This document shows, one piece after another, positions 1 through 8,002 of a stretch of 26,790 nt of DNA. Every line of letters starts with the position of its first letter. Position 1 is the stretch's first letter. The stretch is from contig JBEKDJ010000018.1 of the NCBI GenBank assembly GCA_050014415.1, positions 1 through 26,790 on the forward strand. The letters are read 5' to 3'. Origin of the DNA: JBEKDJ01 sp050014415. Lineage in GTDB: Bacteria > Desulfobacterota > BSN033 > UBA1163. The position numbers were made by a program, and so were the translations under genes. The notes below the pieces were generated by a model. The model searched no databases. It was not told where the DNA came from and worked only from the letters and a program-made list of their open reading frames with translations.

Positions 1-2
1 AG

Positions 3-188
3 ATTAAGAAATCTTCATTTGAATTTGATCCCAATTTAACCTATTATTTTGTAACATTCTTTTCCGATTTGAACGTAGGAGTGCTTTGGAAAGATGGGGA
101 AGTCTTGGCCCCAAGGAGATGCATGGCCCTCATTCTGGAAGATCAGGGTACTCGCTGCCTTCGTCGCCGTGGTTTTTCAGGGGAGTAG
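3..188 (+). CDS. Possible 3' end of an upstream gene (partial, unidentified)
   Basis: Frame 3 is open from the left edge to a TAG at 186-188 and reads like protein over its first 30 residues (for example FDPNLTYYFVTFFSDLNVG). I recognise no family. It overlaps by about 95 bases the start of the ArnT-like fragment in another frame, which is more than normal gene overlap. Either the real gene ended earlier and the junction is a deletion scar, or the frame is fortuitous. The missing upstream sequence would decide. Confidence 0.25.
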   Translation: MKKSSFEFDPNLTYYFVTFFSDLNVGVLWKDGEVLAPRRCMALILEDQGTRCLRRRGFSGE

Positions 189-300
189 AAGCCTTTGTGA
201 GACCACCGAAGGTCATTATGCCGAATTTGCCAGGGAGATGCTTGTCAGTGGTGACTTTCTCGAGCCCACCTTGCATTTTCAACGGCAGGGGTCAAAATGA
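94..300 (+). pseudogene. ArnT/PMT-type glycosyltransferase, N-terminal remnant
   Basis: This 68-codon frame begins with ATG at 94. It encodes a hydrophobic stretch (residues about 18-35) followed by ETTEGHYAEFAREMLVSGDF. That is the first periplasmic-loop signature of the ArnT/PMT family, to be compared with PDETRYAVIAREM in the intact gene that follows. The motif ends in LEPTLHF and then loses similarity before a stop at 298-300. The expected KPP segment and the remaining ten or so membrane helices are missing. It is therefore a truncated or decayed copy just upstream of three intact paralogues. Recognition rests on the motif only, so the exact start is uncertain. Confidence 0.5.
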
Positions 301-320
301 AACGGAACATTAGAAATCGC

Positions 321-350
321 TTGACAAAATTGCTCCACCATAGCGAATAC
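321..350 (+). promoter_or_regulatory. Candidate sigma-70 promoter for the glycan cluster
   Basis: A perfect TTGACA lies at 321-326, and a weak -10 candidate (GAATAC, 345-350) follows after 18 bases. A TATATA run sits slightly downstream at 353-358. The site is about 100 bases before the first intact gene, in the only sizeable gap upstream of the cluster. The -10 is poor, so the exact start site is a guess. Confidence 0.3.
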
Positions 351-449
351 GGTATATATAAGGCAGAATACAAAATAATTATTCGCTTACAAGATATTGA
401 GACAAGAATCTCTTGGTTTGAACAGATCGTTTGAAGGAATGCGAAGCAG

Positions 450-2051
450 ATGGAATTGAGGTGGAAATACCTTCTTGCCATCCTTATCGTAGGAGGTTTC
501 CTATTTGTTTTTAACTTGGGAGGAAGAGATCTGTGGGAGCCGGATGAGACTCGCTATGCGGTGATCGCCCGGGAAATGAAGGATGGCGGGAATTGGATCA
601 TCCCTCATCTCAACAGGCAAATTTATGCTGAAAAGCCCCCTCTCTTCTTTTGGTTAGTCAATCTTTCAGTCTTCTTCTTTGGTGAGAACAGTGAGTTGGC
701 CAATCGTCTCCCTTCTGCCGTGGCGGGATATATCGTCATTCTGATCACGTTCCTATTCGGGGAAAGGCTCTTCAACCTGAGGACGGGTTTTCTATCGAGC
801 CTGATTCTTGCAACCTCCTTCCTCTTTCCACAATTGTCACGCTGGATGATGTTAGATGCTCTTTTCACACTCTTCTTTCTTCTGATCCTCTTCTCGTTTT
901 ATCTCGGTTATGAGAGAGGGGAACGACGCCGGAAGTATTACCTACTGGCCGGCCTCTTTACGGGACTTGCGATTCTTACGAAAGGGCCCGTTGCCTATCT
1001 CACCCTTCCCATCTTTTTTATCTTCACTGTTTTTCAAAAGAATGTGAAGAAGTTTTGGTGCCGCGATCTGCTGCTGGGATTTCTTCTCTCCGTGACGGTC
1101 GTGTTAGTATGGTGGATACCGGCTTGTTTCGTCGGAGGAAGGGACTATATTCATTGGATATTGTATAAGCAGGCCATTGGAACTTATGTGGAGGGCGGGA
1201 AGCATTTTCACCCCGAGGCTTTTCTCTTCTACTTCATCCGTTTTCCCGTCGAATTTCTACCGTGGACTGTTTTCCTTCCCACTGCCTTCATTCTTGGGTT
1301 CAGAAAGGGGAGAGAGAAAAGGGAGAGATTCTTATTTCTCTCCATCTGGTTTTCTTTCGTCTTTCTCTTTTTTACCTTTTCCAAAGGGAAGAAGGATAAC
1401 TACCTTCTTCCGCTCTATCCTGCTGCCGCCATGATCGTTGGATGGCTATGGGATTCCGGTCTTCGGTCAAAGGAAGGAGAACAGGGGTTCATCTCCGGGA
1501 TCGCTATTCTAGCTTCTTTATCCGTGATTCCTTTTGTACTATCTCTATTTGGAGTTTCACAAAAGCTATATCCAGATCTTGTGTCCTATCGCTTTCTGAT
1601 TTTCTCCGTTCTTTCCTGTTTGGTGGTGGGTTGCCTCCTTTCCCTTCTTTTCTTCGTGAAGCAGAGGCCACGGGTCGCTTTTGTCAGCCTTGTCATCACT
1701 TTTTCTCTTTTCCATCTACAGATTGCTCATTCGCTTCCATCGAGACTGAATGCTCAGAGATCAATGAAGGCATTTTCTGAGATGATTCTCAAAAGGATGG
1801 AGCCAGGGGATGAAATCAAGACTTACTGGTTTAAGTCCAACGGATTGCTCTATTATACGAGGAAGTCTTACATAGAAGAAATAGACGGCGTCGATCGGTG
1901 CAAAGAGGTTCTACGTTCATCCCGTCGAGTCTTTATTGTCATTCTTGCGGAGATGTTTGATAGGCTGAAAAGAGACGCAGGCATTGAGATGGATCCCATT
2001 GAAAGAATCCAGGTGGGCCATTGGACGTATGTCCTGATTTCAAATCGCTAA
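450..2051 (+). CDS. ArnT/PMT-family membrane glycosyltransferase (copy 1)
   Basis: This predicted polytopic inner-membrane enzyme of 533 aa would transfer a sugar from a polyprenyl-phosphate donor to an acceptor on the periplasmic face (GT-C fold; GT83/ArnT-like). Visible marks are a first hydrophobic helix at residues 7-23 and the loop motif LWEPDETRYAVIAREM, with the acidic pair D32/E33 matching the proposed ArnT catalytic Asp. Others are KPPLFFW (K62 as likely phosphate contact), RWMMLD with D136, and LTKGP near 176-180. Many hydrophobic segments follow, and a soluble tail starts at about residue 430. Length is normal for the family. The start is ATG 450 behind a GAAGGA-type site. It is the first intact gene of the cluster. 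The sugar and acceptor cannot be read from sequence. Confidence 0.9.
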   Translation: MELRWKYLLAILIVGGFLFVFNLGGRDLWEPDETRYAVIAREMKDGGNWIIPHLNRQIYAEKPPLFFWLVNLSVFFFGENSELANRLPSAVAGYIVILITFLFGERLFNLRTGFLSSLILATSFLFPQLSRWMMLDALFTLFFLLILFSFYLGYERGERRRKYYLLAGLFTGLAILTKGPVAYLTLPIFFIFTVFQKNVKKFWCRDLLLGFLLSVTVVLVWWIPACFVGGRDYIHWILYKQAIGTYVEGGKHFHPEAFLFYFIRFPVEFLPWTVFLPTAFILGFRKGREKRERFLFLSIWFSFVFLFFTFSKGKKDNYLLPLYPAAAMIVGWLWDSGLRSKEGEQGFISGIAILASLSVIPFVLSLFGVSQKLYPDLVSYRFLIFSVLSCLVVGCLLSLLFFVKQRPRVAFVSLVITFSLFHLQIAHSLPSRLNAQRSMKAFSEMILKRMEPGDEIKTYWFKSNGLLYYTRKSYIEEIDGVDRCKEVLRSSRRVFIVILAEMFDRLKRDAGIEMDPIERIQVGHWTYVLISNR

Positions 2052-2111
2052 AGGTTAAGTGGGGCTCCCAGGAGAATTGAAATCTGAGGGGCTTGGGGTT
2101 AGATTAAAAGG

Positions 2112-3161
2112 ATGACGATCGAAGGAAGAAAAAGGACCCTATTATGGCTGATCTTCTCGATTCTCTTTTTGTCGCTTGCAGTGCTCTTCTTGTGGATGAT
2201 CAAATTTCATCGAAATGATCAGCGTATCCCTCCTGAACATTTGATCGGGAACAGGGCTTCAAATGTGAAGGCATTGCAAGAGAAAGGGCTTCCTTTCTCC
2301 TTTCTGGTGATCGGAGATACCCATACTAGCGATCGAGCAATGATTCTGATCAGAAGGGCAATCAAAGCGGGTCCTTCTTCCTTCATGATTATCCTGGGAG
2401 ATTTTGTCTCGAAACCCGACCTTTGGTACCATCGCTACTACCTGATGGAGATGTCAACAGAGACAAAATCCCATTTTCCCGTTTTCCTCGTCCCAGGGAA
2501 TCACGACATCGACTATGCTTCTGAGGTAAAAGAAGAACGTCGGGTGAAACCGGAGGTCTACGAGTCCCTCTACGGGCCGAGGAATTTCCGTTTCACATTC
2601 AATGACTGTCTTTTCGTCATTTGTGGAATCGATCCAGGAAACCAAGGCAGTTACTTGACCTATCTCAGGTATGTGTTGTCTGAAGAGGGAAAGGGGAAAA
2701 GACATATTTTTCTTTTTATGCACCATCCGCCCAAAGGGGTGGGGATGGCGGGTTCTTTTTCTCTCCCCCATGAAAAGGAGTTTTTCTGCATGCTAGAGGC
2801 CTACAAGGTGACGAGTTGCTTTTTCGGAGATTATCATGCTTATTGGAGGGGACAGAGGCGAGGGACGAATCTGATCGTTTCAGGAGGGGGAGGAGGGCGT
2901 TTGAAGAAGTGGCAGCCAGAGTGGGGAAAATTCCACCATATCTTGAGAATCACGGTGGGTGAAGATATGATGAGCGAAGAGATGATAATCCTCAAGGGAG
3001 AAGTGTTTCCATTGAGCGAGCCGAGGAAATGGATCTTCGTTCATCTTTTCCCGATCCTAAAGGATAGGGATTGGGTTCTCTATAGTGGAGTGGTCCTCTT
3101 TTTTTCTTTAGGCGTTTTTTCTGCAGCTTGTTTTGTCATTTCATTGAAAAGAAAGGGATAG
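2112..3161 (+). CDS. Membrane-anchored calcineurin-like metallophosphoesterase
   Basis: A 349-aa protein with an N-terminal signal anchor (residues about 9-30), a metallophosphoesterase domain, and a second hydrophobic helix near the C-terminus (about 320-343). This places the catalytic domain in the periplasm. Metal-site motifs appear in order: GDTH (D69, H71), GDF (D97), GNHD (N130, H131), MHHPP (H204/H205), then GDYHAYW at 239-245. The last motif is normally GHxH, so one histidine ligand is replaced by D240. Its stop codon directly abuts the start of the dehydrogenase gene, so they are almost certainly cotranscribed. It might hydrolyse a phosphate or pyrophosphate intermediate of the glycan pathway; that role is inferred from position only. 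Confidence 0.85.
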   Translation: MTIEGRKRTLLWLIFSILFLSLAVLFLWMIKFHRNDQRIPPEHLIGNRASNVKALQEKGLPFSFLVIGDTHTSDRAMILIRRAIKAGPSSFMIILGDFVSKPDLWYHRYYLMEMSTETKSHFPVFLVPGNHDIDYASEVKEERRVKPEVYESLYGPRNFRFTFNDCLFVICGIDPGNQGSYLTYLRYVLSEEGKGKRHIFLFMHHPPKGVGMAGSFSLPHEKEFFCMLEAYKVTSCFFGDYHAYWRGQRRGTNLIVSGGGGGRLKKWQPEWGKFHHILRITVGEDMMSEEMIILKGEVFPLSEPRKWIFVHLFPILKDRDWVLYSGVVLFFSLGVFSAACFVISLKRKG

Positions 3162-4133
3162 ATGAAGATTTTATTAATCGGGTTGGGTCGATGGGGGAAG
3201 AACCATCTGAAGGCTCTTTCCAGCCTTGTAGATGGACTTTACGTGGTCGATTCAGATCCAAGACAGCTGGAGATCTGCAAGGAATTCTCAATTCCAGCGG
3301 ATCATCTTTCATCGGATTACCGGGATTTTCTGGATCGAGTGGATGGGGTCGATGTCGTAACGCCTGCGGATAGCCATCGGATCATCTGCCAGGACTGCTT
3401 TGAGAGGGGAAAGGATGTCTTCGTCGAGAAGCCGATCGGGCTCACCTCCGCTGAGGCGAAGGAGATGATCTCTCAGGCTGATAGGAGAGGGCTCGTTCTT
3501 CAGGTGGGTCATATCTACCGATACCATCCTGCCTCTTTGAGGATCAAGGATCTCATCGAGGAAGGAAGGCTGGGAACGATTCAGTATGCCTATGGCCATT
3601 TCATGGGGTTTAAGAGGCCGAGAACCGATGTGGGAGTCACACAGACCGACGCGATCCATTACTTCGATCTTTTCGACTATCTCATGGGCGAATCTCCCCG
3701 CGCAGTCATGGCGGTGATTAGGCACTGTCTGGATCTTCCACTCGATGACACATCCATGTCGGTTCTCGAATATGGGAAGCGGTTTGTCTTCGTGGAGGCG
3801 GGTTATATGCCTCCTGAGAAGCGTAGAGACATTGCCATTGTAGGGGAGCGCGCGAGTCTATACTGTGACTTTGCGAAGAATTCCCTCCTGATGTATGAGA
3901 ATCGCCATGAGAGACGGGAAGACCGGTGCGTTGCTCTCGAAGGAGAGGTTTCTCCCATCTCTTTCAGTTTTCAAGAACCCCTGAAATTGGAGCTTGAGGC
4001 GTTTCTGGCCTCCATCAAGAACCGGTCAAAACCCTTGGCCGATGGGGAAGCAGGCTATCGGGCGCTAAAGACTGTGGAGGCCTGCTATGAATCCTCCCGG
4101 AAGGGAGGAAGGATCGAAATTGATTGGGATTAA
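3162..4133 (+). CDS. Gfo/Idh/MocA-family sugar(-nucleotide) dehydrogenase
   Basis: A 323-aa NAD(P)-dependent oxidoreductase. The N-terminal Rossmann fold shows GLGRWGKNH (residues 7-15). The family signature VEKP (88-91) carries the catalytic-site lysine, followed by GHIYRYHPA (116-124), and DAIHYFD (163-169) matches the usual D-x-x-H active-site segment. ATG 3162 directly follows the TAG of the phosphoesterase, and the ribosome site GAAAGGG lies inside that gene. The aminotransferase begins 18 bases after its stop. A dehydrogenase next to a DegT-type aminotransferase is the classic arrangement for making an amino sugar by oxidation to a keto sugar and transamination (GnnA/GnnB for UDP-GlcNAc3N, WlbA-type for uronates). 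The exact position oxidised is not decidable here. Confidence 0.85.
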   Translation: MKILLIGLGRWGKNHLKALSSLVDGLYVVDSDPRQLEICKEFSIPADHLSSDYRDFLDRVDGVDVVTPADSHRIICQDCFERGKDVFVEKPIGLTSAEAKEMISQADRRGLVLQVGHIYRYHPASLRIKDLIEEGRLGTIQYAYGHFMGFKRPRTDVGVTQTDAIHYFDLFDYLMGESPRAVMAVIRHCLDLPLDDTSMSVLEYGKRFVFVEAGYMPPEKRRDIAIVGERASLYCDFAKNSLLMYENRHERREDRCVALEGEVSPISFSFQEPLKLELEAFLASIKNRSKPLADGEAGYRALKTVEACYESSRKGGRIEIDWD

Positions 4134-4151
4134 GAATGGAAAGGAGTGTCT

Positions 4152-5267
4152 ATGAACGTTCCCCTATCTAAAGTCTATGTGGATCAAGAGATCAAAGATC
4201 GCGTATGGGAGGTCATTGATTCAGGCCAATATATCCTGGGAAATCAGTCCAGAGGATTTGAAAAGGAGTTTGCCCAGTTTACAGGAATGAAACACGCTGT
4301 CTTAACTTCTTCAGGGACATCTGCCCTCTTCCTCTGTCTGAAAGCTCTGGGTGTGGGAATGGGAGACGGCGTTCTGGTTCCCTCCCTTACCGCATTTCCC
4401 ACGGTCGAGCCAGTCTTCCACGTAGGAGCCAAGCCGATCTTTGTTGATGTTGATGATACCTTCACGATGTCGCCTGCGCATGTTGAAGGGATTTTGAAGA
4501 GCCCGAATTCCCGAACAGATATTCGAAGAATTGTCGGGATCATCCCTGTTCATCTTTACGGGCATCCAGCCGATATGGATCGTCTGTTGGATCTGGCGAA
4601 ACAGCATGGTGTTTTCGTACTCGAAGACTGTTGCCAGGCACACGGCGCGAGGTATAAGGGAAAAAGAGTTGGATCCATGGGAGTTGCAGGTTGTTTCTCT
4701 TTCTATCCGTCGAAAAACTTAACTGTCTACGGAGATGGTGGAATCTTTGTGACCTCCGAGGATCAGATTGCCATGCAAGGCCGGATGCTGCGGGATCATG
4801 GCAGAAAAGAAAAATATGAGCATGAATTGGTTGGATATAACCTGCGGTTCAACGAAATTCAGGCGGCAGTTGGAAGGATTCAACTTCAGCGACTGGACAA
4901 ATTCAACGAATCGAGGAGGCAGATCGCCCGCTGGTATGAAGAAGGGCTTCAGGGACTCCCGGTGACAACACCCAAACCTCGAAATTGGGCGGAGCCTGTA
5001 TTTCATCTATTTGTCATTCAAACCGAAAAAAGGGAAGAACTCGCGACCTTTTTGAAGGAGCGAGGGATCCAGACCGGGATTCACTATCCCATTCCGAATC
5101 ATCGACAGCCAGCCGTTCAGAAGGCCCTCGGTCCTCAACCGAAATTAGAGAGAACGGACAAGGTGGTCGACAGGATCCTATCTCTCCCCATCTATCCGGA
5201 ACTTGAAAAAGAGAAGGTCGACTTTGTTTGTGCCACCATCAGAGATTTTTTTAAAGACAGATCATAG
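4152..5267 (+). CDS. DegT/DnrJ/EryC1-family PLP sugar aminotransferase
   Basis: This 371-aa PLP enzyme would convert a keto sugar nucleotide to an amino sugar. It shows SSGTSALFLCLKAL (residues 53-66), LEDCCQAHGA with D159 facing the PLP ring nitrogen, and SFYPSKN with K188 as the Schiff-base lysine. The family block GYNLRFNEIQAAVGRIQL follows, and HYPIP lies near the C-terminus. Length is standard. I chose ATG 4152 because AAGGAG at 4141-4146 sits 5 bases before it; an in-frame GTG at 4146 overlaps that site and is less likely. It is in an operon with the dehydrogenase before it and the GT2 gene after it. Specificity (GnnB-, WecE- or ArnB-like) is unresolved. Confidence 0.88.
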   Translation: MNVPLSKVYVDQEIKDRVWEVIDSGQYILGNQSRGFEKEFAQFTGMKHAVLTSSGTSALFLCLKALGVGMGDGVLVPSLTAFPTVEPVFHVGAKPIFVDVDDTFTMSPAHVEGILKSPNSRTDIRRIVGIIPVHLYGHPADMDRLLDLAKQHGVFVLEDCCQAHGARYKGKRVGSMGVAGCFSFYPSKNLTVYGDGGIFVTSEDQIAMQGRMLRDHGRKEKYEHELVGYNLRFNEIQAAVGRIQLQRLDKFNESRRQIARWYEEGLQGLPVTTPKPRNWAEPVFHLFVIQTEKREELATFLKERGIQTGIHYPIPNHRQPAVQKALGPQPKLERTDKVVDRILSLPIYPELEKEKVDFVCATIRDFFKDRS

Positions 5268-5285
5268 GGGAGGACCGAGAATCCT

Positions 5286-6011
5286 GTGAATGGGAGGGAA
5301 GCAATTGATATCTCCGTCGTCGTTCCAGTTTATAATGAGGAAGAGAACCTCCCGATTCTGATTCCCAAGCTGATGGAGGTTCTTGAAGCAAGAGGTCAAC
5401 CTTACGAAATGATCTTCGTCGATGACGGAAGCACGGATAGAAGCCGAGAGATCCTCAAAGAAAAGGCTTCGCAACATCCGCAGATTCACGTGCTAGGATT
5501 TAGAAGGAATTGTGGGGAGACGGCTGCAGGTTTTGCAGGGCTGAAAGAAGCAAGAGGAAAAGTTGTCATCACCATCGATGCTGACCTTCAGAACGATCCC
5601 ATGGACATTCCAAGGATGCTTGAGTACCTGAAAGAATATGACATGGTGACAGGGTGGCGTCAGAAAAGGGATGATTCCTGGGTCAAACGGATTACCTCAA
5701 AGATTGCCAACGCGATTCGAAACCGGTTGAGCGGAGAGACCATTCGGGATAGCGGTTGCACCTTTCGGGCTTATAGGCGGGAGTGCCTTCAGAACCTGAA
5801 GCTCTTTAAGGGAATGCACCGCTTCATGCCTACCCTGGTGAAGATGGAGGGATTTCAGGTCATCGAAATACCGATCGCCCATCATCCGAGGGAATTTGGA
5901 GTGTCAAAATATACCACCTGGAACCGGATGTGGCGTGCCTTCGTCGATCTCTTGGGGATAAAATGGATGAAGAGTCGACACATCCAATACAAAATTGAGG
6001 AGAGGATCTAA
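5286..6011 (+). CDS. GT2 polyprenyl-phosphate glycosyltransferase, DPM1/ArnC-like (copy 1)
   Basis: A 241-aa GT-A enzyme expected to move a sugar from a nucleotide donor to a polyprenyl phosphate on the cytoplasmic face. The nucleotide-binding start VVVPVYNEEENL lies at 11-22, DDGSTD at 46-51, the metal-binding DAD at 98-100 within DADLQNDP, and GWRQKRDD shortly after. It lacks the two C-terminal membrane helices of E. coli ArnC, so it is closer to soluble DPM1. The start is GTG 5286 with AGGGGAGG at 5268-5275; the nearby ATG at 5290 is out of frame. The LAB_N gene begins one base after its stop, a sign of translational coupling. It is a close paralogue of the gene at 9805. Confidence 0.88.
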   Translation: MNGREAIDISVVVPVYNEEENLPILIPKLMEVLEARGQPYEMIFVDDGSTDRSREILKEKASQHPQIHVLGFRRNCGETAAGFAGLKEARGKVVITIDADLQNDPMDIPRMLEYLKEYDMVTGWRQKRDDSWVKRITSKIANAIRNRLSGETIRDSGCTFRAYRRECLQNLKLFKGMHRFMPTLVKMEGFQVIEIPIAHHPREFGVSKYTTWNRMWRAFVDLLGIKWMKSRHIQYKIEERI

Positions 6012-6012
6012 G

Positions 6013-6393
6013 ATGGAATGCCTTTCAATCTCTGGTTCCGTAGCCGATTTCCTTCAAGGCCTTTCGGTGAAATACCCGAAATTTCAATTAGACTTCTGGC
6101 TGATCTTCGGTTTCATCGGGCAGGCGTTGTTTTTCATGAGGTTCGTCATCCAATGGATCGCCTCTGAAAAGAGGAAAGAGAGCGTCATCCCGGTTGCTTT
6201 CTGGTATTTCAGCTTGGGAGGGAGCGTCGTCCTATTAGTTTATGCTTTTCGGCAGATGGACCCGGTCTTTATCGTTGCCTATCTGCTCAACCCGATCATC
6301 TATTTTCGGAACCTTTACTTCATCTATAAGAAAAGAGGTCGCGCAGATCCCGCCCCTGCGGCTCCCTCTTCATCCCCCGCTTCATCCCATTGA
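6013..6393 (+). CDS. LAB_N-domain (lipid A biosynthesis N-terminal) membrane protein
   Basis: A small protein of 126 aa with three hydrophobic segments (about residues 24-43, 59-74 and 79-96). The pattern GQALFFMRFVIQWIASEKRK, then VPVAFWYFSLGGS and YLLNPIIYFRNL, is that of the LAB_N family, found alone or fused to LpxB and GT2 enzymes. The C-terminus is a short Ala/Pro/Ser tail. ATG 6013 is preceded by GAGGAGAGG inside the end of the GT2 gene; a longer TTG start at 5995 is less likely. LAB_N proteins recur beside GT2 and ArnT genes, so a role in handling or flipping the lipid-linked sugar (as ArnE/ArnF do) is a reasonable inference but unproven. Confidence 0.85.
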   Translation: MECLSISGSVADFLQGLSVKYPKFQLDFWLIFGFIGQALFFMRFVIQWIASEKRKESVIPVAFWYFSLGGSVVLLVYAFRQMDPVFIVAYLLNPIIYFRNLYFIYKKRGRADPAPAAPSSSPASSH

Positions 6394-6410
6394 ACGAAAA
6401 AGGAGATGAT

Positions 6411-7814
6411 GTGAAAGAATGGGAACGGTCTGAAGGATGGGTTCTTGTGTGGATCGTCATTGCTAGCGGTCTCATCCTCTTCTTCAACCTCTGGGCCAGA
6501 AATCTCGAATATCATGGCTATGTTAGATATGCAGAAGTCGCACGGGAAATGATTCGTTCGGGAGAATGGGTGGTTCCCCACCTTAACGGAGATATTTTCA
6601 TTGATAAGCCCCCCTTATTATTCTGGCTCATTGCCATTCCATCATCCCTCTATGGGGCAGTGACACCGTTCATCGCCCGATTGCCCTCCGCCTTTTCGGC
6701 CTGGATCGGCGTGATCATCCTTTTTCTTTGGGGAAAGAGGATCTATGGAACACCCCGGTCCGGTCTCGTCGCAGCAGGGATCCTCCTTTCCAGTTATCAA
6801 TATTTTTTCCAGTCAAGATTAGCCAAAACGGATACACTCCTCTGCCTCTTCATCCTTCTTTCCCTCTTTTTTTTCCATCTCGGATATGGGTGTGACCGGA
6901 ACGGGAGGAGTCGATATCTCTTTAATGGGCTTTGCTTCTTTTTTATGGGATTGGGGACTTTGGTGAAAGGCCCATTTGGGATAGTCATTCCATTTCTTGT
7001 TATCTTTCTCTTTCTCATTAAGGAAAGACGATGGAAGATATTCGTCGGCAAAGAATTCATTATGGGATATGCTATTTTTGCATTGACGATACTCCCATGG
7101 ATCGGCCTCTTTATCACTCGAGTTGGCTTACAGGAATCTATAAGATTGATAAGCGAAAATAAGATTCTTTCCAGTCATGCTCCGGTCTATTTCTATTTTG
7201 TTGAGATATGGGGGCAATTCGCTCCTTGGTCTCTATTGCTTCCTTTTTTGACTTTCTATCTCTGGAGAGAGAGGAGGAAGGTCTGGAATTCGGAAGAATC
7301 CATTTTTCTCATCTGGTTTATCAGTCTGTTCGTCGTTTTGACCTTATTCAAAATTCGGGCAAGCCGATATCTCCTGCCGGCTCTTCCCCCTCTGGCCTTG
7401 ATGATAGGGGGAAGGTGGAGAAAAAGGTTCTCATTCTTCCTTATTCCCTTTCTTCTTTCCATCCTGATATGGCATTCTGTTGAGGCCTATTGGGCTACTG
7501 AGGACATTTCCCATTCGTACGGGATGCTTCTTACTGAGGAACTGAGGCCTTTTCTAAGAGATCCGGCATTATTCGGATATCGATTGGATCCCAATTTAAT
7601 GGAGGAGATTAATCTTTATTTGGACCCTGTTGTCCCTGTGCGAATATTGAAGGGAGCCGGAGGTGTTTCAGATCAATTAAGGAAGAAGGAGAAAGGATTG
7701 GTATTAATGCCAAAAGAAGTTTATCAAAATCTTCGAATGCAGGTAGACTTTTCAGTGGTTTTTCTTCACGAATTTAGATATAAGAAAGGGTCATTGGTAT
7801 TGGTTTCCAATTGA
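6411..7814 (+). CDS. ArnT/PMT-family glycosyltransferase (copy 2, atypical catalytic loop)
   Basis: A 467-aa polytopic membrane protein, shorter than its two neighbours. Family features include RYAEVAREM, KPPLLFWL (K66), SRLAKTD with an acidic residue equivalent to D136 of copy 1, and LVKGPFG. The first loop reads NLEYHGYVRYAEV, where copies 1 and 3 have LW(E/N)PDE(T/P)RYA. The acidic pair thought to be catalytic in ArnT is replaced by Gly-Tyr (residues 35-36). It may be inactive, use another residue, or act as a partner subunit. The start is GTG 6411, with AAGGAG at 6400-6405 at ideal spacing; a TTG at 6390 overlapping the LAB_N stop would add seven residues. Confidence 0.85.
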   Translation: MKEWERSEGWVLVWIVIASGLILFFNLWARNLEYHGYVRYAEVAREMIRSGEWVVPHLNGDIFIDKPPLLFWLIAIPSSLYGAVTPFIARLPSAFSAWIGVIILFLWGKRIYGTPRSGLVAAGILLSSYQYFFQSRLAKTDTLLCLFILLSLFFFHLGYGCDRNGRSRYLFNGLCFFFMGLGTLVKGPFGIVIPFLVIFLFLIKERRWKIFVGKEFIMGYAIFALTILPWIGLFITRVGLQESIRLISENKILSSHAPVYFYFVEIWGQFAPWSLLLPFLTFYLWRERRKVWNSEESIFLIWFISLFVVLTLFKIRASRYLLPALPPLALMIGGRWRKRFSFFLIPFLLSILIWHSVEAYWATEDISHSYGMLLTEELRPFLRDPALFGYRLDPNLMEEINLYLDPVVPVRILKGAGGVSDQLRKKEKGLVLMPKEVYQNLRMQVDFSVVFLHEFRYKKGSLVLVSN

Positions 7815-7832
7815 CCCATTCGATGGCGTTAA

Positions 7833-7869
7833 GGCTTCGGCGTGAACCCCTCAGGGTTTACCCTAAGCC
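7833..7869 (+). repeat. Stem-loop in the gap after ArnT copy 2
   Basis: GTGAACCC (7842-7849) can pair with GGGTTTAC (7854-7861) around a CTCA loop, with one G-U pair. Outer arms GGCTT (7833-7837) and AAGCC (7865-7869) extend it. There is no T-run on either side, so it is not a canonical intrinsic terminator. It may be an mRNA-stability or attenuation hairpin between ArnT copies 2 and 3. I see nothing else in the 188-base gap. Confidence 0.4.
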
Positions 7870-8002
7870 AGCCCCCGCTTTTAGGCCAGGGAGTGGAAGA
7901 GTTGAATCTGGAATGATCCATCACCGATCGACGATTGAGAAATGATAGGGTTGTTTAGATGTTGATCGTCACATATCAAATAGGAGGAGGGTTCGTGGAT
8001 TG

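Noticed and set aside
7827..7940. Short + strand frame in the gap between ArnT copies 2 and 3
   Set aside because: It runs through the stem-loop, is Arg/Pro-rich and has no ribosome site.
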